This document shows positions 43,362 through 52,033 of a stretch of 64,000 nt of DNA, in pieces; positions within the stretch are counted from its first letter, which is position 1; each line of letters starts with the position of its first letter. Under the pieces are notes generated by a model. That model ran no database searches. It had not been told where the DNA came from and worked only from the letters and a program-made list of their open reading frames with translations. A program made the translations under genes and the position numbers. The stretch comes from Ancylobacter radicis (GTDB lineage: Bacteria; Pseudomonadota; Alphaproteobacteria; Rhizobiales; Xanthobacteraceae): the NCBI RefSeq assembly GCF_018449475.1, contig NZ_JAHCQH010000017.1:186001-250000 (forward strand), given 5' to 3'.

Positions 43362-44309
43362 CTACCGCACTGGCAGGTATTTTTTCGGCAGCACGCAGTG
43401 GATGCCCTTGTTGAGGTCGACGGTCTGCGTCACCCGCAGATCGGCGCAGAGCGAGCACAGCGTGTAGGCATCCTGCGCGGAAAGGTCGGAGTGCTCGCGG
43501 ATCAGCGCGATCATGTCGCGCAGCGCCTGCTTGGCGGCGTCGTCGAGATCGGGGTCGAAGCCCATGGTGATCCAGTCCGCCGGGGTCTCGGCGCGCGGGC
43601 TGGTGAGCTTCATGTCCTTGCGCAGATGAAACTCGAAGGTGCCGGTCAGCGCGGTTTCCAGCGCCGTGAGGCACACCTCGCCATCGCCCTGCCGGCCATG
43701 CCCGTCGCCGACCGAGAACAGCGCGCCCTCGGTGAAGACCGGGAAATAGGTGATGGAGCCGACGCCCAGTTCCTTATTGTCCATGTTGCCACCGAACACG
43801 CGCGGCTCGGTAGAGGAGAGCCGGCCCCATTGCGGTGCCGGCGCGACACCGAAATTGCCGAAGAACGGTTCCAGCGGCAGTTCCTGGCCCCAGGGCATCA
43901 CCGCGACACCGCGCGCGCCATCAACCGGGATGTGCAGGCGGCGCAGATTGGGGAAATCCTCCGGCAGCGTGCCCCAGAACGGCATCTGGATGTTCCAGCC
44001 CCAGTCGGCGCGGAACTCGATCGCCTTCAGCCGCACCTCCAGCACGTCGCCCGGCTCGGCGCCGTCGACATAGATCGGGCCGGTCAGCATATGCGGGCCG
44101 GGGCCGCGGAAGGTGGAGGCGAACACCTCCGCCTGGCCGGGCACGGGGGTGAAGCCGAGCGCCGGGTCCGGCATGTCCTCGGGCTCGCCGGAGAGCGTGT
44201 CGATCACCACCGTGTCGCCGGACCTGATGGTGAGCACGGGCTTGAGGCTCGCGTCCCACTGGCCCCAGTTCACCGTGCCGGGCTGGGCCGGGAGATAATG
44301 ATCCGCCAT
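43362..44309 (-). CDS. Acetamidase/formamidase family protein
   Basis: This 315-residue FmdA/AmdA-type amidohydrolase has the N-terminal SGDTVVIDTLSGEPEDMP, GPIYVDGAEPGDVLEVRL near 90, GVAVMPWGQELPLEPFFGNFGVAP, and VGDGHGRQGDGEVCLTALE near 205. The family hydrolyses small amides such as formamide or acetamide; many members are uncharacterised. It follows the second permease gene by 10 nt, placing it in the ABC-importer transcript, so it may act on an N-acyl or amide form of the imported compound. Confidence 0.88.
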   Translation of the reverse strand: MADHYLPAQPGTVNWGQWDASLKPVLTIRSGDTVVIDTLSGEPEDMPDPALGFTPVPGQAEVFASTFRGPGPHMLTGPIYVDGAEPGDVLEVRLKAIEFRADWGWNIQMPFWGTLPEDFPNLRRLHIPVDGARGVAVMPWGQELPLEPFFGNFGVAPAPQWGRLSSTEPRVFGGNMDNKELGVGSITYFPVFTEGALFSVGDGHGRQGDGEVCLTALETALTGTFEFHLRKDMKLTSPRAETPADWITMGFDPDLDDAAKQALRDMIALIREHSDLSAQDAYTLCSLCADLRVTQTVDLNKGIHCVLPKKYLPVR

Positions 44310-44319
44310 CAGGTGCTCC

Positions 44320-45156
44320 TCACCCCTTGACCGCGCCGAGCGTGAGCCCGCGCACGATGTGCCGTTGCAAGACGAAGACCACCGCGAGGACGGGGAGCAG
44401 CGCGGTCATGCCGACCACCGCCATCTCGCCCCAGCGCACGCCCTGTGCGGTGATCAGCTTGGGGATGGACACCGGCAGCGTCTGCATCGCCTTGCCGCCG
44501 AGCATGAAGGCGAACAGGAACTCGTTCCAGGCGAAGATGAAGCACAGCACGGCGGTCGCCACGATGCCGTTGCGCAGCAGCGGGAACACCACGCGGCGGA
44601 AGATCTGCAGCCGCGACCAGCCCTCCAGCGCCGCCGCCTCCTCCAGCTCCACCGGCAGGTCGCGGCAGAAGGAGCGCAGCACCCAGATGTAGAAGGACAG
44701 GTTGAAGGTCATGTAGGCCAGCGTCAGGCCGGTGAAGGTGTCGAGCAGGCCGACCTTGGCGAAGATCAGGTAGAACGGGATGACCAGGCACACCGGCGGG
44801 GCCATGCGCGAGCCGAGGATGAACAGGAACAGATCGTCCTTGCCGCGCATCTCGAAGCGCGCAAAGGCATAGGCCGCCGGCGTGCCGATGATGACGACGA
44901 GCGCGGTGGACACCGAGCATAGCGCGAAGGATGTCAGCAGATACCAGTGGAAGCCCTGGTCGAGCACATAGCTGAAATGCTCAAGCGTCGGGGTGAACAG
45001 CCACTGGGTCGGGCGCGCGAACATGGCGTCGTTCGGCTTCACCATCATCGTCGCCATCCAGTAGATGGGGAACAGGACGATCAGCGCGTAGACGATGGTG
45101 ATGCCGGTCCAGAACCAGCCTTTGGAGCCTTCGGGGCGGTCGCTTGCTTCTGCCAT
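44320..45156 (-). CDS. Sugar-type ABC importer permease (MalG family)
   Basis: The 278-residue permease has six hydrophobic helices and the EAA loop EEAAALEGWSRLQIFRRVVFPLL near 190. It pairs with the MalF-type permease to form the channel of a carbohydrate-uptake transporter. ATG 45156 gives MAEASDRPEGSKGWFWTGI, directly before the first helix. The gap to the upstream permease gene (200 bp) contains a palindromic repeat, unusual inside an operon. Confidence 0.9.
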   Translation of the reverse strand: MAEASDRPEGSKGWFWTGITIVYALIVLFPIYWMATMMVKPNDAMFARPTQWLFTPTLEHFSYVLDQGFHWYLLTSFALCSVSTALVVIIGTPAAYAFARFEMRGKDDLFLFILGSRMAPPVCLVIPFYLIFAKVGLLDTFTGLTLAYMTFNLSFYIWVLRSFCRDLPVELEEAAALEGWSRLQIFRRVVFPLLRNGIVATAVLCFIFAWNEFLFAFMLGGKAMQTLPVSIPKLITAQGVRWGEMAVVGMTALLPVLAVVFVLQRHIVRGLTLGAVKG

Positions 45157-45207
45157 GAATGGTCTCCGGTTCAACCGAGGAAGGCGAATTGACGGGCACG
45201 AGAGCCG

Positions 45208-45330
45208 CCGTCTGCGTGCTTCGAGACGCGGGGCTGCGCCCCGCTCCTCAGCATGACGGGGACCGGGCGGCGGGGGCGCTCCGTCATCCTGAGGCGCCCG
45301 CCACAGGCGGGCCTCGAAGGACGCAGACGG
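45208..45330. repeat. Palindromic repeat with 10-bp terminal inverted repeats
   Basis: CCGTCTGCGT (45208-45217) and ACGCAGACGG (45321-45330) are perfect inverted ends. Inside are TTCGAG, CTCAGCATGACGG, CCGTCATCCTGAGG and CCTCGAAGG. The GTCATCCTGAGG and CTCGAAGGA cores are shared with 46370-46478. It lies between the two permease genes of the ABC importer. Confidence 0.8.
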
Positions 45331-45356
45331 ACAGTCGCAAGGTTCATCACCATCCC

Positions 45357-46283
45357 TCAGAAGGCGTTCAGGCGCTTCTTGGCGATCTGGTAGAAGACCG
45401 AGCAGAAGGCGAAGAAGGCGATCCAGACCAGCACCGCGAGCGCCGAGGCCTCGCCGATGTTCCAGAACTCGAAGGTCATCTTGTTGGCGAGGATCGACGG
45501 CGTCTCGGTGGAGGTGCCCGGCCCGCCGCCGGTCAGGATGTAGATCGTGTCGAACACCTTGAAGGCGTCGATGAAGCGCAGGAGGCCGATCACCGCGAGC
45601 AGCGGCGTCATCATCGGCAGGGTGATGTGGGTGAACATCTGCAGCGAATTGGCGCCGTCCACCGCCGCCGCCCGATAGGGCCCGAGCGGCAGCGCCTGAA
45701 GGCCGGCGAAGAAGGCCAGCATCATGAACGGCGTCCACTGCCAGATATCGACGAAGATCAGCGCGTAGAGCGCGTAGTCGGGCGAGGCGAAGACCGAGGT
45801 GCCCGGCAAAATGTCGAACCGCTCCAGCACGTTGTAGGATAGAAAGCCCCACGAGCCGGCGAGCATGATCTTCCACAGCAGGCCGACCACGATCGGCGCC
45901 ATCATCGCCGGCATGAACAGCAGCGGGATGAGGATGGAGCGCCCGCGCACATTCTGGTTCAGCACCAGCGCGCCGATCAGCCCGAGCATGAACTCGATGG
46001 GTACGGCGATGAAGACGAAGGTGGCGGCGATGCTGATCGAGTTCCAGAACCGCGCATCGGCCAGCAGCACGGCGTAATTGTCGAAGCCGATGAAGTCGGT
46101 GACGCGGCCGAACTTGGCGGCGTGGAAGCTCAGATAGATCGTGTAGAGGAACGGGATCAGCGAGACCACGACCAGCATGAGCATCGAGGGCGCGATCAGC
46201 AGGTAGGGATACCAGCTGCGCTCGCGCGGCAGCATTTTCGCCGCGGTGTCGGCGGCCGGGATGGGTTCGCTGGCGCTCGCCAT
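45357..46283 (-). CDS. Sugar-type ABC importer permease (MalF family)
   Basis: This 308-residue permease has six hydrophobic helices (YPYLLIAPSMLMLVVVSLIPFLYTIYLSF first) and the EAA loop AAAVDGANSLQMFTHITLPMM near 210. ATG 46283 (MASASEPIPAAD) has GAGGGC upstream; in-frame codons further upstream lie in a repeat. It follows the binding-protein gene across 218 bp that hold another palindromic element. Confidence 0.9.
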   Translation of the reverse strand: MASASEPIPAADTAAKMLPRERSWYPYLLIAPSMLMLVVVSLIPFLYTIYLSFHAAKFGRVTDFIGFDNYAVLLADARFWNSISIAATFVFIAVPIEFMLGLIGALVLNQNVRGRSILIPLLFMPAMMAPIVVGLLWKIMLAGSWGFLSYNVLERFDILPGTSVFASPDYALYALIFVDIWQWTPFMMLAFFAGLQALPLGPYRAAAVDGANSLQMFTHITLPMMTPLLAVIGLLRFIDAFKVFDTIYILTGGGPGTSTETPSILANKMTFEFWNIGEASALAVLVWIAFFAFCSVFYQIAKKRLNAF

Positions 46284-46369
46284 GGGTTCATGCCCTCGTG
46301 GTCGTCGGAGCTGGGAAAGATGCCTCGCCCGCGTGCGGGAGAGGCGGGTCGCTGACTGCCTAGGCGGAA

Positions 46370-46478
46370 CGTCATCCTGAGGTGCCCGGCTTTTGCCGGG
46401 CCTCGAAGGATGGTCATCCGGGCGCGCCCGGTGGTTCCATTCTTCGAGGCGCGCTGACGCGCGCACCTCAGGATGACG
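46370..46478. repeat. Palindromic repeat with 16-bp inverted ends
   Basis: CGTCATCCTGAGGTGC (46370-46385) and GCACCTCAGGATGACG (46463-46478) are perfect inverted ends. Inner CCTCGAAGGATGG and CCATTCTTCGAGG halves are also complementary. It is the same family as 45208-45330. It lies between the binding-protein and first permease genes, so it could form a long mRNA hairpin tuning receptor-to-permease ratio. Confidence 0.85.
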
Positions 46479-46501
46479 GTGTTCCCGTCACAGCAGGCTG
46501 A

Positions 46502-47899
46502 TCACAGCAGGCATTTGGTGCAGAGCTTGAGCAGCTCGGCCTGGCCCTTCTTGGCGCCCTCCTCCGGGGAGAGCTTGCCGAGGCCGACTTCCTGCGCGAT
46601 GCCGCTCATCACGTCGTAGATCTCGTAGAATTTCGGCATCTTCGGCTTGGCCTCGGCGACGTCGAGGGTCGACTTCATCGCGGTGTAGAGCGTCTTGTTG
46701 GCGGCGCCGGTGATGGCCGGCAGCGCCCAGGAGCTTTCGCGGATCGGCACGCCGCCTTCACCCAGCGCGATCAGCTTGTCCTGCTGCTTCCGGTCAGCCA
46801 GCCACTGCAGGAAGATGAAGGTCGGCTCGGGGTTCTTCGAGGCGGCGCTGATGACGGTGACCGACGGCTCGGCCTCGGCGAAACGCTCCTTGGAGCCGGC
46901 CTTGATCGGGATCGGGCCATAGACGAACTGGCCCGCGTAAGGCGACACGCCCTTCTTGTCGACGCCGAGCACGAAGTCCGACCAGGCGATGGACTGGGCG
47001 GCGATGCCGTTGCCCATCACGGTCGGCACGTCGACCAGCGAGTATTCGGCGATGCCGGGCGGGGCATAGGTCCACAGCTCGCGCCACATCTTCAGCGCGG
47101 CGACCGTCTCCGGCGTGTCGAAGGTCGGGCGGCCCTCGGCGTCGATCAGGTTGCCGCCATAGTTCTTGACGAAGTTGTTCCACAGGGTCGGGAAGGTCGA
47201 GCCGCCCTTGATGCCTTCGAGCACGATCCCGTAGAAATCGCTCTCAAGCGGCTTGCCGGCGAGCTTTTCGCCCTTCTTGCGGGTGAAGAACTGCGCGATG
47301 TCGCGCATCTGTTCCATGGTTTCGGCGGGCGCGAGATCATAGCCATACTTGGCCTTGAAGGCCGCCTTCTCGTCCGCATTGCCCAGCAGGTCGGCGCGGG
47401 TCCAGTAGATCTGGTTGTAGTTCCAGTTGATGAAGGAGTATTGCTTGTCGCCGACGAAGGCCGCCGTCTTGAACGGGTTCTGGATGAAGTCCGAGGTGCC
47501 GAGATTGGGGTTGGAGAGCTTCGGGTTGGCGACCAGATCGTTGAGCGGCATGATCGCGCCGGCCGAGATCATCGGGCCGAGCTGGAAGCCGTGCAGCATG
47601 ATCGCGTCGTAATAGCCGCGACCGGACAGCATGTCGGCCTGGCCCTTGTTGATCACCTCGAAATGGTTCAGCAGCTCCCACTCGACCTTGATGCCGGTTT
47701 CCTTCTCGAATTCCGGGATGATCTTGGACAGCGTCTCCTGCAGCGGGGTGATCTCGTCGAGCACGCGGATGGTCGTGCCCTTATAGGGCTTGGCCGCTTC
47801 CGCGTAGAAACTGTCCTGCGCGCGGGCCGGCGCGAGCGGTGCGAGGAGCACCGTCGAGGCCGCCAAGGCGGCGGCGAAACACCTGTGAAGTCTCTTCAT
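46502..47899 (-). CDS. Carbohydrate-type ABC substrate-binding protein (family 1)
   Basis: The 465-residue periplasmic receptor has a signal peptide ending near ARAQD (residue 28), then TIRVLDEITPLQETLSKIIPEFEKETGIKVEWELLNHFE and FINWNYNQIYWTRADLLG. This is the family 1 solute-binding type that recognises oligosaccharides, polyols and glycerol derivatives. Two Cys near the C-terminus (LCTKCLL) could form a disulfide. It sits third in a five-gene importer after two ATPase genes. The ligand is unknown. Confidence 0.9.
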   Translation of the reverse strand: MKRLHRCFAAALAASTVLLAPLAPARAQDSFYAEAAKPYKGTTIRVLDEITPLQETLSKIIPEFEKETGIKVEWELLNHFEVINKGQADMLSGRGYYDAIMLHGFQLGPMISAGAIMPLNDLVANPKLSNPNLGTSDFIQNPFKTAAFVGDKQYSFINWNYNQIYWTRADLLGNADEKAAFKAKYGYDLAPAETMEQMRDIAQFFTRKKGEKLAGKPLESDFYGIVLEGIKGGSTFPTLWNNFVKNYGGNLIDAEGRPTFDTPETVAALKMWRELWTYAPPGIAEYSLVDVPTVMGNGIAAQSIAWSDFVLGVDKKGVSPYAGQFVYGPIPIKAGSKERFAEAEPSVTVISAASKNPEPTFIFLQWLADRKQQDKLIALGEGGVPIRESSWALPAITGAANKTLYTAMKSTLDVAEAKPKMPKFYEIYDVMSGIAQEVGLGKLSPEEGAKKGQAELLKLCTKCLL

Positions 47900-47940
47900 C
47901 GCTCTTTCCCTCTGGTTGGTCTGTTATCAGCGGCTCGTAG

Positions 47941-49113
47941 TCACGTTCCGGGCAGCGCGCGGCCCGTCGTCCCGTCGAACAGGGCAAGCCCCTCGCTCGG
48001 GAAAAGCAGTCCCACGCGTCGGCCGATGCCGCCCCCGGCATCGGCGCCGAGCGCGGCGGCGTTCGCCATACTCGTCTTGGCCTTGGCCAGCAGCGCGCCA
48101 AGGTCGAGCGTGACGATGGCGTGCTTGCCGAAGGGTTCGTTGGAATAGATCTCGGCCTCGGCCGCGCCTGTCGCGCCGTTCGGGGCAAAGGCGATGCCGT
48201 CCGGGCGCACGCCGAGGATGACGGAGGCGGACGAGGCCTGCTCCGCCGCCCGCGCCAGCGCCGCCGGCAGGGCCAGACGCAGGGCGCGGCGGGTGAAGAA
48301 CAGCGCGCCCCCTTCATGGACGAGGTCGCCCTCGATGAGGTTCATCGGCGGGTCGCCGAGCAGGCGGGCGACGCGCGCGCTGGCCGGGCGCAGCCAGATT
48401 TCCTCGGGCGTGCCGACCTGCTCGACGCGGCCCTGATCCATCACCACCACGCGGTCGCCGACCGACAGCGCCTCCATGCCGTCGGGCGTCGCCCACAGGC
48501 TCGGCGCGCTCTGGGCAGACAGGCGGCGGCGGATTTCGCCGCGCAGCTTGTGGCGCAGCTTGGCGTCGAGATGGGAGATCGGCTCATCGAGAATGAACAG
48601 GTCCGGTATCTGCACCAGCGCGCGGGCCAGCGCCACGCGCTGCTTCTGCCCGCCCGACAGGGCGCCCGGCAGGCGCTCGCCGAGATGGCGGATTTCCAGC
48701 AGCTCCAGCACCTCGTCGACGCGCTTGGCGGCCGCCGCCGGGTCCAGCCGGCCGCCGGGCGCCTGAAGCGGCGAGAGGGCGTTGCCGCGCACGCTGAGAT
48801 GAGGATAGAGCGCGTAGGATTCGAACATCAGCGCCACGCGGCGCTGCTGCGGGGGAATGCCGGCAAGGTCGCGCCCGGCCAGCGTCACGTTGCCGGCATC
48901 GGGCCGCTCCAGCCCGGCAAGGATGCGGCAGAAGGTGGATTTGCCGGCGCCCGAGGGGCCGGTGATGGCGAGCAGCTCGCCCGGCGCGATGTTGATGTCG
49001 AGGTCGCGCAGGGCGGTGATGATCTCGTTTTTACCCTTGGCCGAACTCTTGCCCTTGGCGAAGCTCTTGGTGATGCCACGGGCGACAAGACCCGTCCCGG
49101 TTTCCGCGTTCAT
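47941..49113 (-). CDS. Sugar-type ABC importer ATPase 2 with altered H-loop
   Basis: This 390-residue MalK/UgpC-like protein has Walker A GPSGAGKST near 50, signature LSGGQKQR, Walker B LFILDEPISHLDA, and a C-terminal regulatory (TOBE-like) domain. The switch histidine is replaced: the H-loop reads WATPDGMEAL where MalK has VTHDQ, and the Q-loop reads MFESYALYPHL (Gln to Glu). One composite ATP site may therefore be weak or regulatory, complemented by ATPase 1. Its start overlaps ATPase 1 by 4 nt. An extra Lys/Ser stretch (KGKSSAKGKN) follows the first strand. Confidence 0.9.
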   Translation of the reverse strand: MNAETGTGLVARGITKSFAKGKSSAKGKNEIITALRDLDINIAPGELLAITGPSGAGKSTFCRILAGLERPDAGNVTLAGRDLAGIPPQQRRVALMFESYALYPHLSVRGNALSPLQAPGGRLDPAAAAKRVDEVLELLEIRHLGERLPGALSGGQKQRVALARALVQIPDLFILDEPISHLDAKLRHKLRGEIRRRLSAQSAPSLWATPDGMEALSVGDRVVVMDQGRVEQVGTPEEIWLRPASARVARLLGDPPMNLIEGDLVHEGGALFFTRRALRLALPAALARAAEQASSASVILGVRPDGIAFAPNGATGAAEAEIYSNEPFGKHAIVTLDLGALLAKAKTSMANAAALGADAGGGIGRRVGLLFPSEGLALFDGTTGRALPGT

Positions 49114-50207
49114 GACAGCGCCTCCCGGTTGCGCCCGCTGGCGGCGTCGAAGATGAGCAGGCGCGCCAGGTCGATGCCGAGGGCCACCCGGTCCCCGGCC
49201 CGCCAGGGCGCGGGGCCGGCGATCTCGGCGATCAGCGTGCCGCCCGGACCATGCTCGGATTCCAGCGCCACGGTGAGCACGTCGGCATCGCCGCGCGGCT
49301 CGCGATAGATGATGCGCCCGTGCGCCTCGCCGGGCTGGTCCGGGGCGCTTACCGTGATGTTCTCGGGTCGGATGCCGGCGACGATCGCACCCTCCCCGGC
49401 GACGCGTGGCAGGCGCGCTTGCGGCAGCGCCGCCGCCCAGCCGGCACCGACCACGCAGCCGCCTTCGGCGAAGGCGGCGGGCATCAGGTTCATCGGCGGC
49501 TCGCCGATGAAATTGGCGACGAAGAGATTGGCCGGGCGCTCGTAAAGCTCCTGCGGCGGGCCGACCTGCTGAAGCACGCCGTGATTCATCACCGCCACCC
49601 GGTCGGCCATGGCGATGGCCTCGGTCTGGTCATGGGTGACGAGGATCGAGGTGACCTGGCGCAGCTTCTGCAGCCGCTTGATCTCGGCGCGCAGCTGCAC
49701 CTTCTGGTCGGCGTCGAGATGGGACAGCGGCTCGTCGAACAGGATGACTTCCGGGTCGCGCACCAGCGCCCGGCCGATCGAGACGCGCTGCATGGCGCCG
49801 CCGGAGAGCCCGCGCACCGGCTGGTCGGCCATCTGCCGCAGGCCGAGAAGCTGGAGCACCTCGCCGATGCGCTCGGCCGCCGGCTGGCCGGAGATGCCGC
49901 GCACCTTCAGCGGGAAGGCGACGTTCTCCCACACCGTCATCTGCGGGTAGAGGGCGTAGTCCTCGAACACCATGGCAATGTTGCGCTCGCCCGGCGCGAG
50001 GCGGGAGACCGGGCGCTCGCCGAAGAAGATTTCGCCGGCGGAGACGGTCTCGATGCCGGCGGCCATTTTGAGCGTGGTGCTCTTGCCGCAGCCGGAGGGG
50101 CCGAGCAGCGCGAGCATCTCGCCAGCGGCGCAGGCGAGGTCGAGCCGGCTCACCGCCTCCACCTCACCGTAACGCTTGAAGACCGACACGAAAGCGATTG
50201 ACGACAT
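49110..50207 (-). CDS. Sugar-type ABC importer ATPase 1
   Basis: This 365-residue MalK/UgpC-like ATPase has Walker A GPSGCGKST near 38, Q-loop position MVFEDYALYPQM, signature LSGGAMQRVSIGRAL, Walker B VILFDEPLSHLDA, the standard H-loop VTHDQTEAIAMADR, and a C-terminal regulatory domain. GGAG 7 nt before ATG 50207 decides the start. Importers with two distinct ATPases are known from rhizobial glycerol (GlpS/GlpT) systems, which this arrangement resembles. Confidence 0.92.
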   Translation of the reverse strand: MSSIAFVSVFKRYGEVEAVSRLDLACAAGEMLALLGPSGCGKSTTLKMAAGIETVSAGEIFFGERPVSRLAPGERNIAMVFEDYALYPQMTVWENVAFPLKVRGISGQPAAERIGEVLQLLGLRQMADQPVRGLSGGAMQRVSIGRALVRDPEVILFDEPLSHLDADQKVQLRAEIKRLQKLRQVTSILVTHDQTEAIAMADRVAVMNHGVLQQVGPPQELYERPANLFVANFIGEPPMNLMPAAFAEGGCVVGAGWAAALPQARLPRVAGEGAIVAGIRPENITVSAPDQPGEAHGRIIYREPRGDADVLTVALESEHGPGGTLIAEIAGPAPWRAGDRVALGIDLARLLIFDAASGRNREALS

Positions 50208-50390
50208 CCGGCACTCCGCAGGGGCTATGCCGATGAGCAATCCAAGTTCTGTGCCAAATTGTGCTGGTGTTTAGACACACTGGATAACGAGCACGGTTAG
50301 TCGTTTCCCGCCCGTCGATTATGCTCAAGAAAGATGCGCCGGCACGCCCCCTGCTGCCTTTCGCGGCATGCCCCGCGGGCACGCACGTTT

Positions 50391-51089
50391 TCAGGGTGTC
50401 GGCGACAGAAATCCGTCGTGCCGTTCCAGCAGCCGGCGGGTGTGCGATGCGGGGAGCAGGCGGGCCAGACCGGCGAGGTCCGCCGGCTGGTCGATGTCGT
50501 GGGCGAGGCCGGGAAAATCGGCCGCATCGTGACAGCGCAGGGCGAGACCCGCCTCCTGCGCCAGGGTGACATGAAGGGGAAAGCTGAGCGGGCCGAAGGC
50601 AAAGCGCAGCGCGGCCGGCGGCGAGACGAGGAGCGCGTTGGTGCCCTGCCCGTCATGGGCGGGAACAAGGCTGACCGCCCGGCCGGGCGGATGGGCGGCG
50701 ACCAGCCGGTCGATCTCCGCCGCACTGACTCCGGGAATGTCGGAGGGCAGGATCAGCATTCCCGCGCGCTGCTCGGCGGCGAGGCGGGTGGCGACATTGG
50801 CGACGGCCGCGTTGAGGCCCCGCACCTGCCGCTCGAACAGCAGCCGCGCGCCATAATGGCGGGCGAGGAGGCCGGCCTGCGGATCGGCGGTGATGACGAT
50901 GGTGCCGGCGAGCCGCGTCGACGCCGCCAGCGTCTCCAGCACGTCGCAGAGCATGGCGCGGACAAGATCGCGCCGCTGGTCGGCGGACAGGGCCGGCGCC
51001 AGCCGCTGCTTGGCCAGGGCGAAATCCTTGACCGGCACGACGGCGTACACGGTGCCGTCCATCAGGGGTGTGCCGCGCGGCGCCTTCAC
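50391..51089 (-). CDS. cofC: Phosphoenolpyruvate/2-phospholactate guanylyltransferase CofC (FbiD)
   Basis: CofC activates the three-carbon phospho acid with GTP to start the F420 side chain. This 232-residue nucleotidyltransferase-fold protein has VYAVVPVKDFALAKQRLAPAL near 14, the metal-binding LPSDIPGVS near 113, and GQGTNALLVSPP near 147. GTG 51089 overlaps the cofD stop (GTGA); ATG 51062 would give MDGTVYAVV but lacks a ribosome site. It is last in fgd-cofE-cofD-cofC. Whether it prefers 2-phospholactate, PEP or 3-phosphoglycerate cannot be told here. Confidence 0.92.
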   Translation of the reverse strand: MKAPRGTPLMDGTVYAVVPVKDFALAKQRLAPALSADQRRDLVRAMLCDVLETLAASTRLAGTIVITADPQAGLLARHYGARLLFERQVRGLNAAVANVATRLAAEQRAGMLILPSDIPGVSAAEIDRLVAAHPPGRAVSLVPAHDGQGTNALLVSPPAALRFAFGPLSFPLHVTLAQEAGLALRCHDAADFPGLAHDIDQPADLAGLARLLPASHTRRLLERHDGFLSPTP

Positions 51090-52033
51090 CCGCCCTGCCC
51101 CGCCTGGGCCAGCACGAAGCGGGCGAGACCGATCTTGTCCGCCAGGCTACGCATCAGCGTGGGGGCGGCGACCACGGAGAGGCCGTCGACCTCCAGCCCC
51201 GCATCGGCCTCGTCGACGATGAAGATGTCGATCAGTCCCTCATAATGCGCGGCGACCGTGGCGGCGGACGGGACAAGGCCGAGTTCCGTCATCATCTTCG
51301 CGGTCGGCCCCTTCACCGCCTGCCCGGCGATGATCGGCGAGACCGCGATCACCGGCACGCGGCAGGCGCCGATGGCGGCGCGCAGGCCGGGCACGGCGAG
51401 GATCGGATCGACGCTCAGATAGGGGTTGGACGGGCAGATGATGATGGCCGCCAATTCCGGGTCGGCCAGCGCCGCCGACGCCGCCGGGGCGAGCGTGGCG
51501 GCGGAGGCCCCGGCAAAGGCGAGGCCGACCACGCGCGGGCGGCACTGATGGCGGACGAAATAATGCTGGAAGTCGTACCAGCCCTCATCGGTCTCGACCT
51601 GGGTGCGGACCGGGGCGTCGCTCATGGGCACGATGGCGGAGGCGATGCCCAGCGTGCGGCGCAGATCATCCGTCACCTGCGAGAGGCTGGCGCCGGCATC
51701 GAGGCGCCGGGTGCGCTCGACATGAACCGCGAGGTCGCCATCGCCGAGCCTGAACCAGGTCTCGCCGCCGAGCTGTTCGAGCGCGGCCATGAAGGTCCAG
51801 GTCTCATCCCGCCGCCCCCAGCCGCGCACCGGGTCGTCGAGACCGGCGAGCGTGTAGAGCAGCGTGTCGATGTCGGGCGAAACATGCAGGCCGAGATGGC
51901 GGAAATCGTCGCCGGTATTGGCGATGATTGTGAGCTGGCCGGGCGCAAGCACGCGGTCGAGCCCCAAAGCGAGCTTCGCGCCGCCTATGCCGCCGGAGAG
52001 CGCGACGATCTTGCCGCCGAGGGCGCCACTCAT
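51086..52033 (-). CDS. cofD: 2-phospho-L-lactate transferase CofD (FbiA)
   Basis: CofD joins the activated three-carbon unit to FO, giving F420-0 or its dehydro form. The 315-residue protein opens with [17 protein letters not shown], has [29 protein letters not shown] near 36, and [17 protein letters not shown] near 200, all family signatures. It overlaps cofE and cofC by 4 nt on either side. Confidence 0.95.
   Translation of the reverse strand: MSGALGGKIVALSGGIGGAKLALGLDRVLAPGQLTIIANTGDDFRHLGLHVSPDIDTLLYTLAGLDDPVRGWGRRDETWTFMAALEQLGGETWFRLGDGDLAVHVERTRRLDAGASLSQVTDDLRRTLGIASAIVPMSDAPVRTQVETDEGWYDFQHYFVRHQCRPRVVGLAFAGASAATLAPAASAALADPELAAIIICPSNPYLSVDPILAVPGLRAAIGACRVPVIAVSPIIAGQAVKGPTAKMMTELGLVPSAATVAAHYEGLIDIFIVDEADAGLEVDGLSVVAAPTLMRSLADKIGLARFVLAQAGQGG

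Noticed and set aside
41420-43414. Plus-strand open frame opposite the GMC and subunit-3 genes
   Set aside because: No domain features; both minus-strand genes are clear.
45208-46478. Insertion sequence or transposon remnant
   Set aside because: The elements are about 110-125 bp, have no coding capacity and no target-site duplication that I could see; they fit a palindromic intergenic repeat family better.
50267-50278. GTGT-TTAG-ACAC small palindrome upstream of the sugar ABC ATPase gene
   Set aside because: Arms of only 4 bp are expected by chance; kept out of the feature list.
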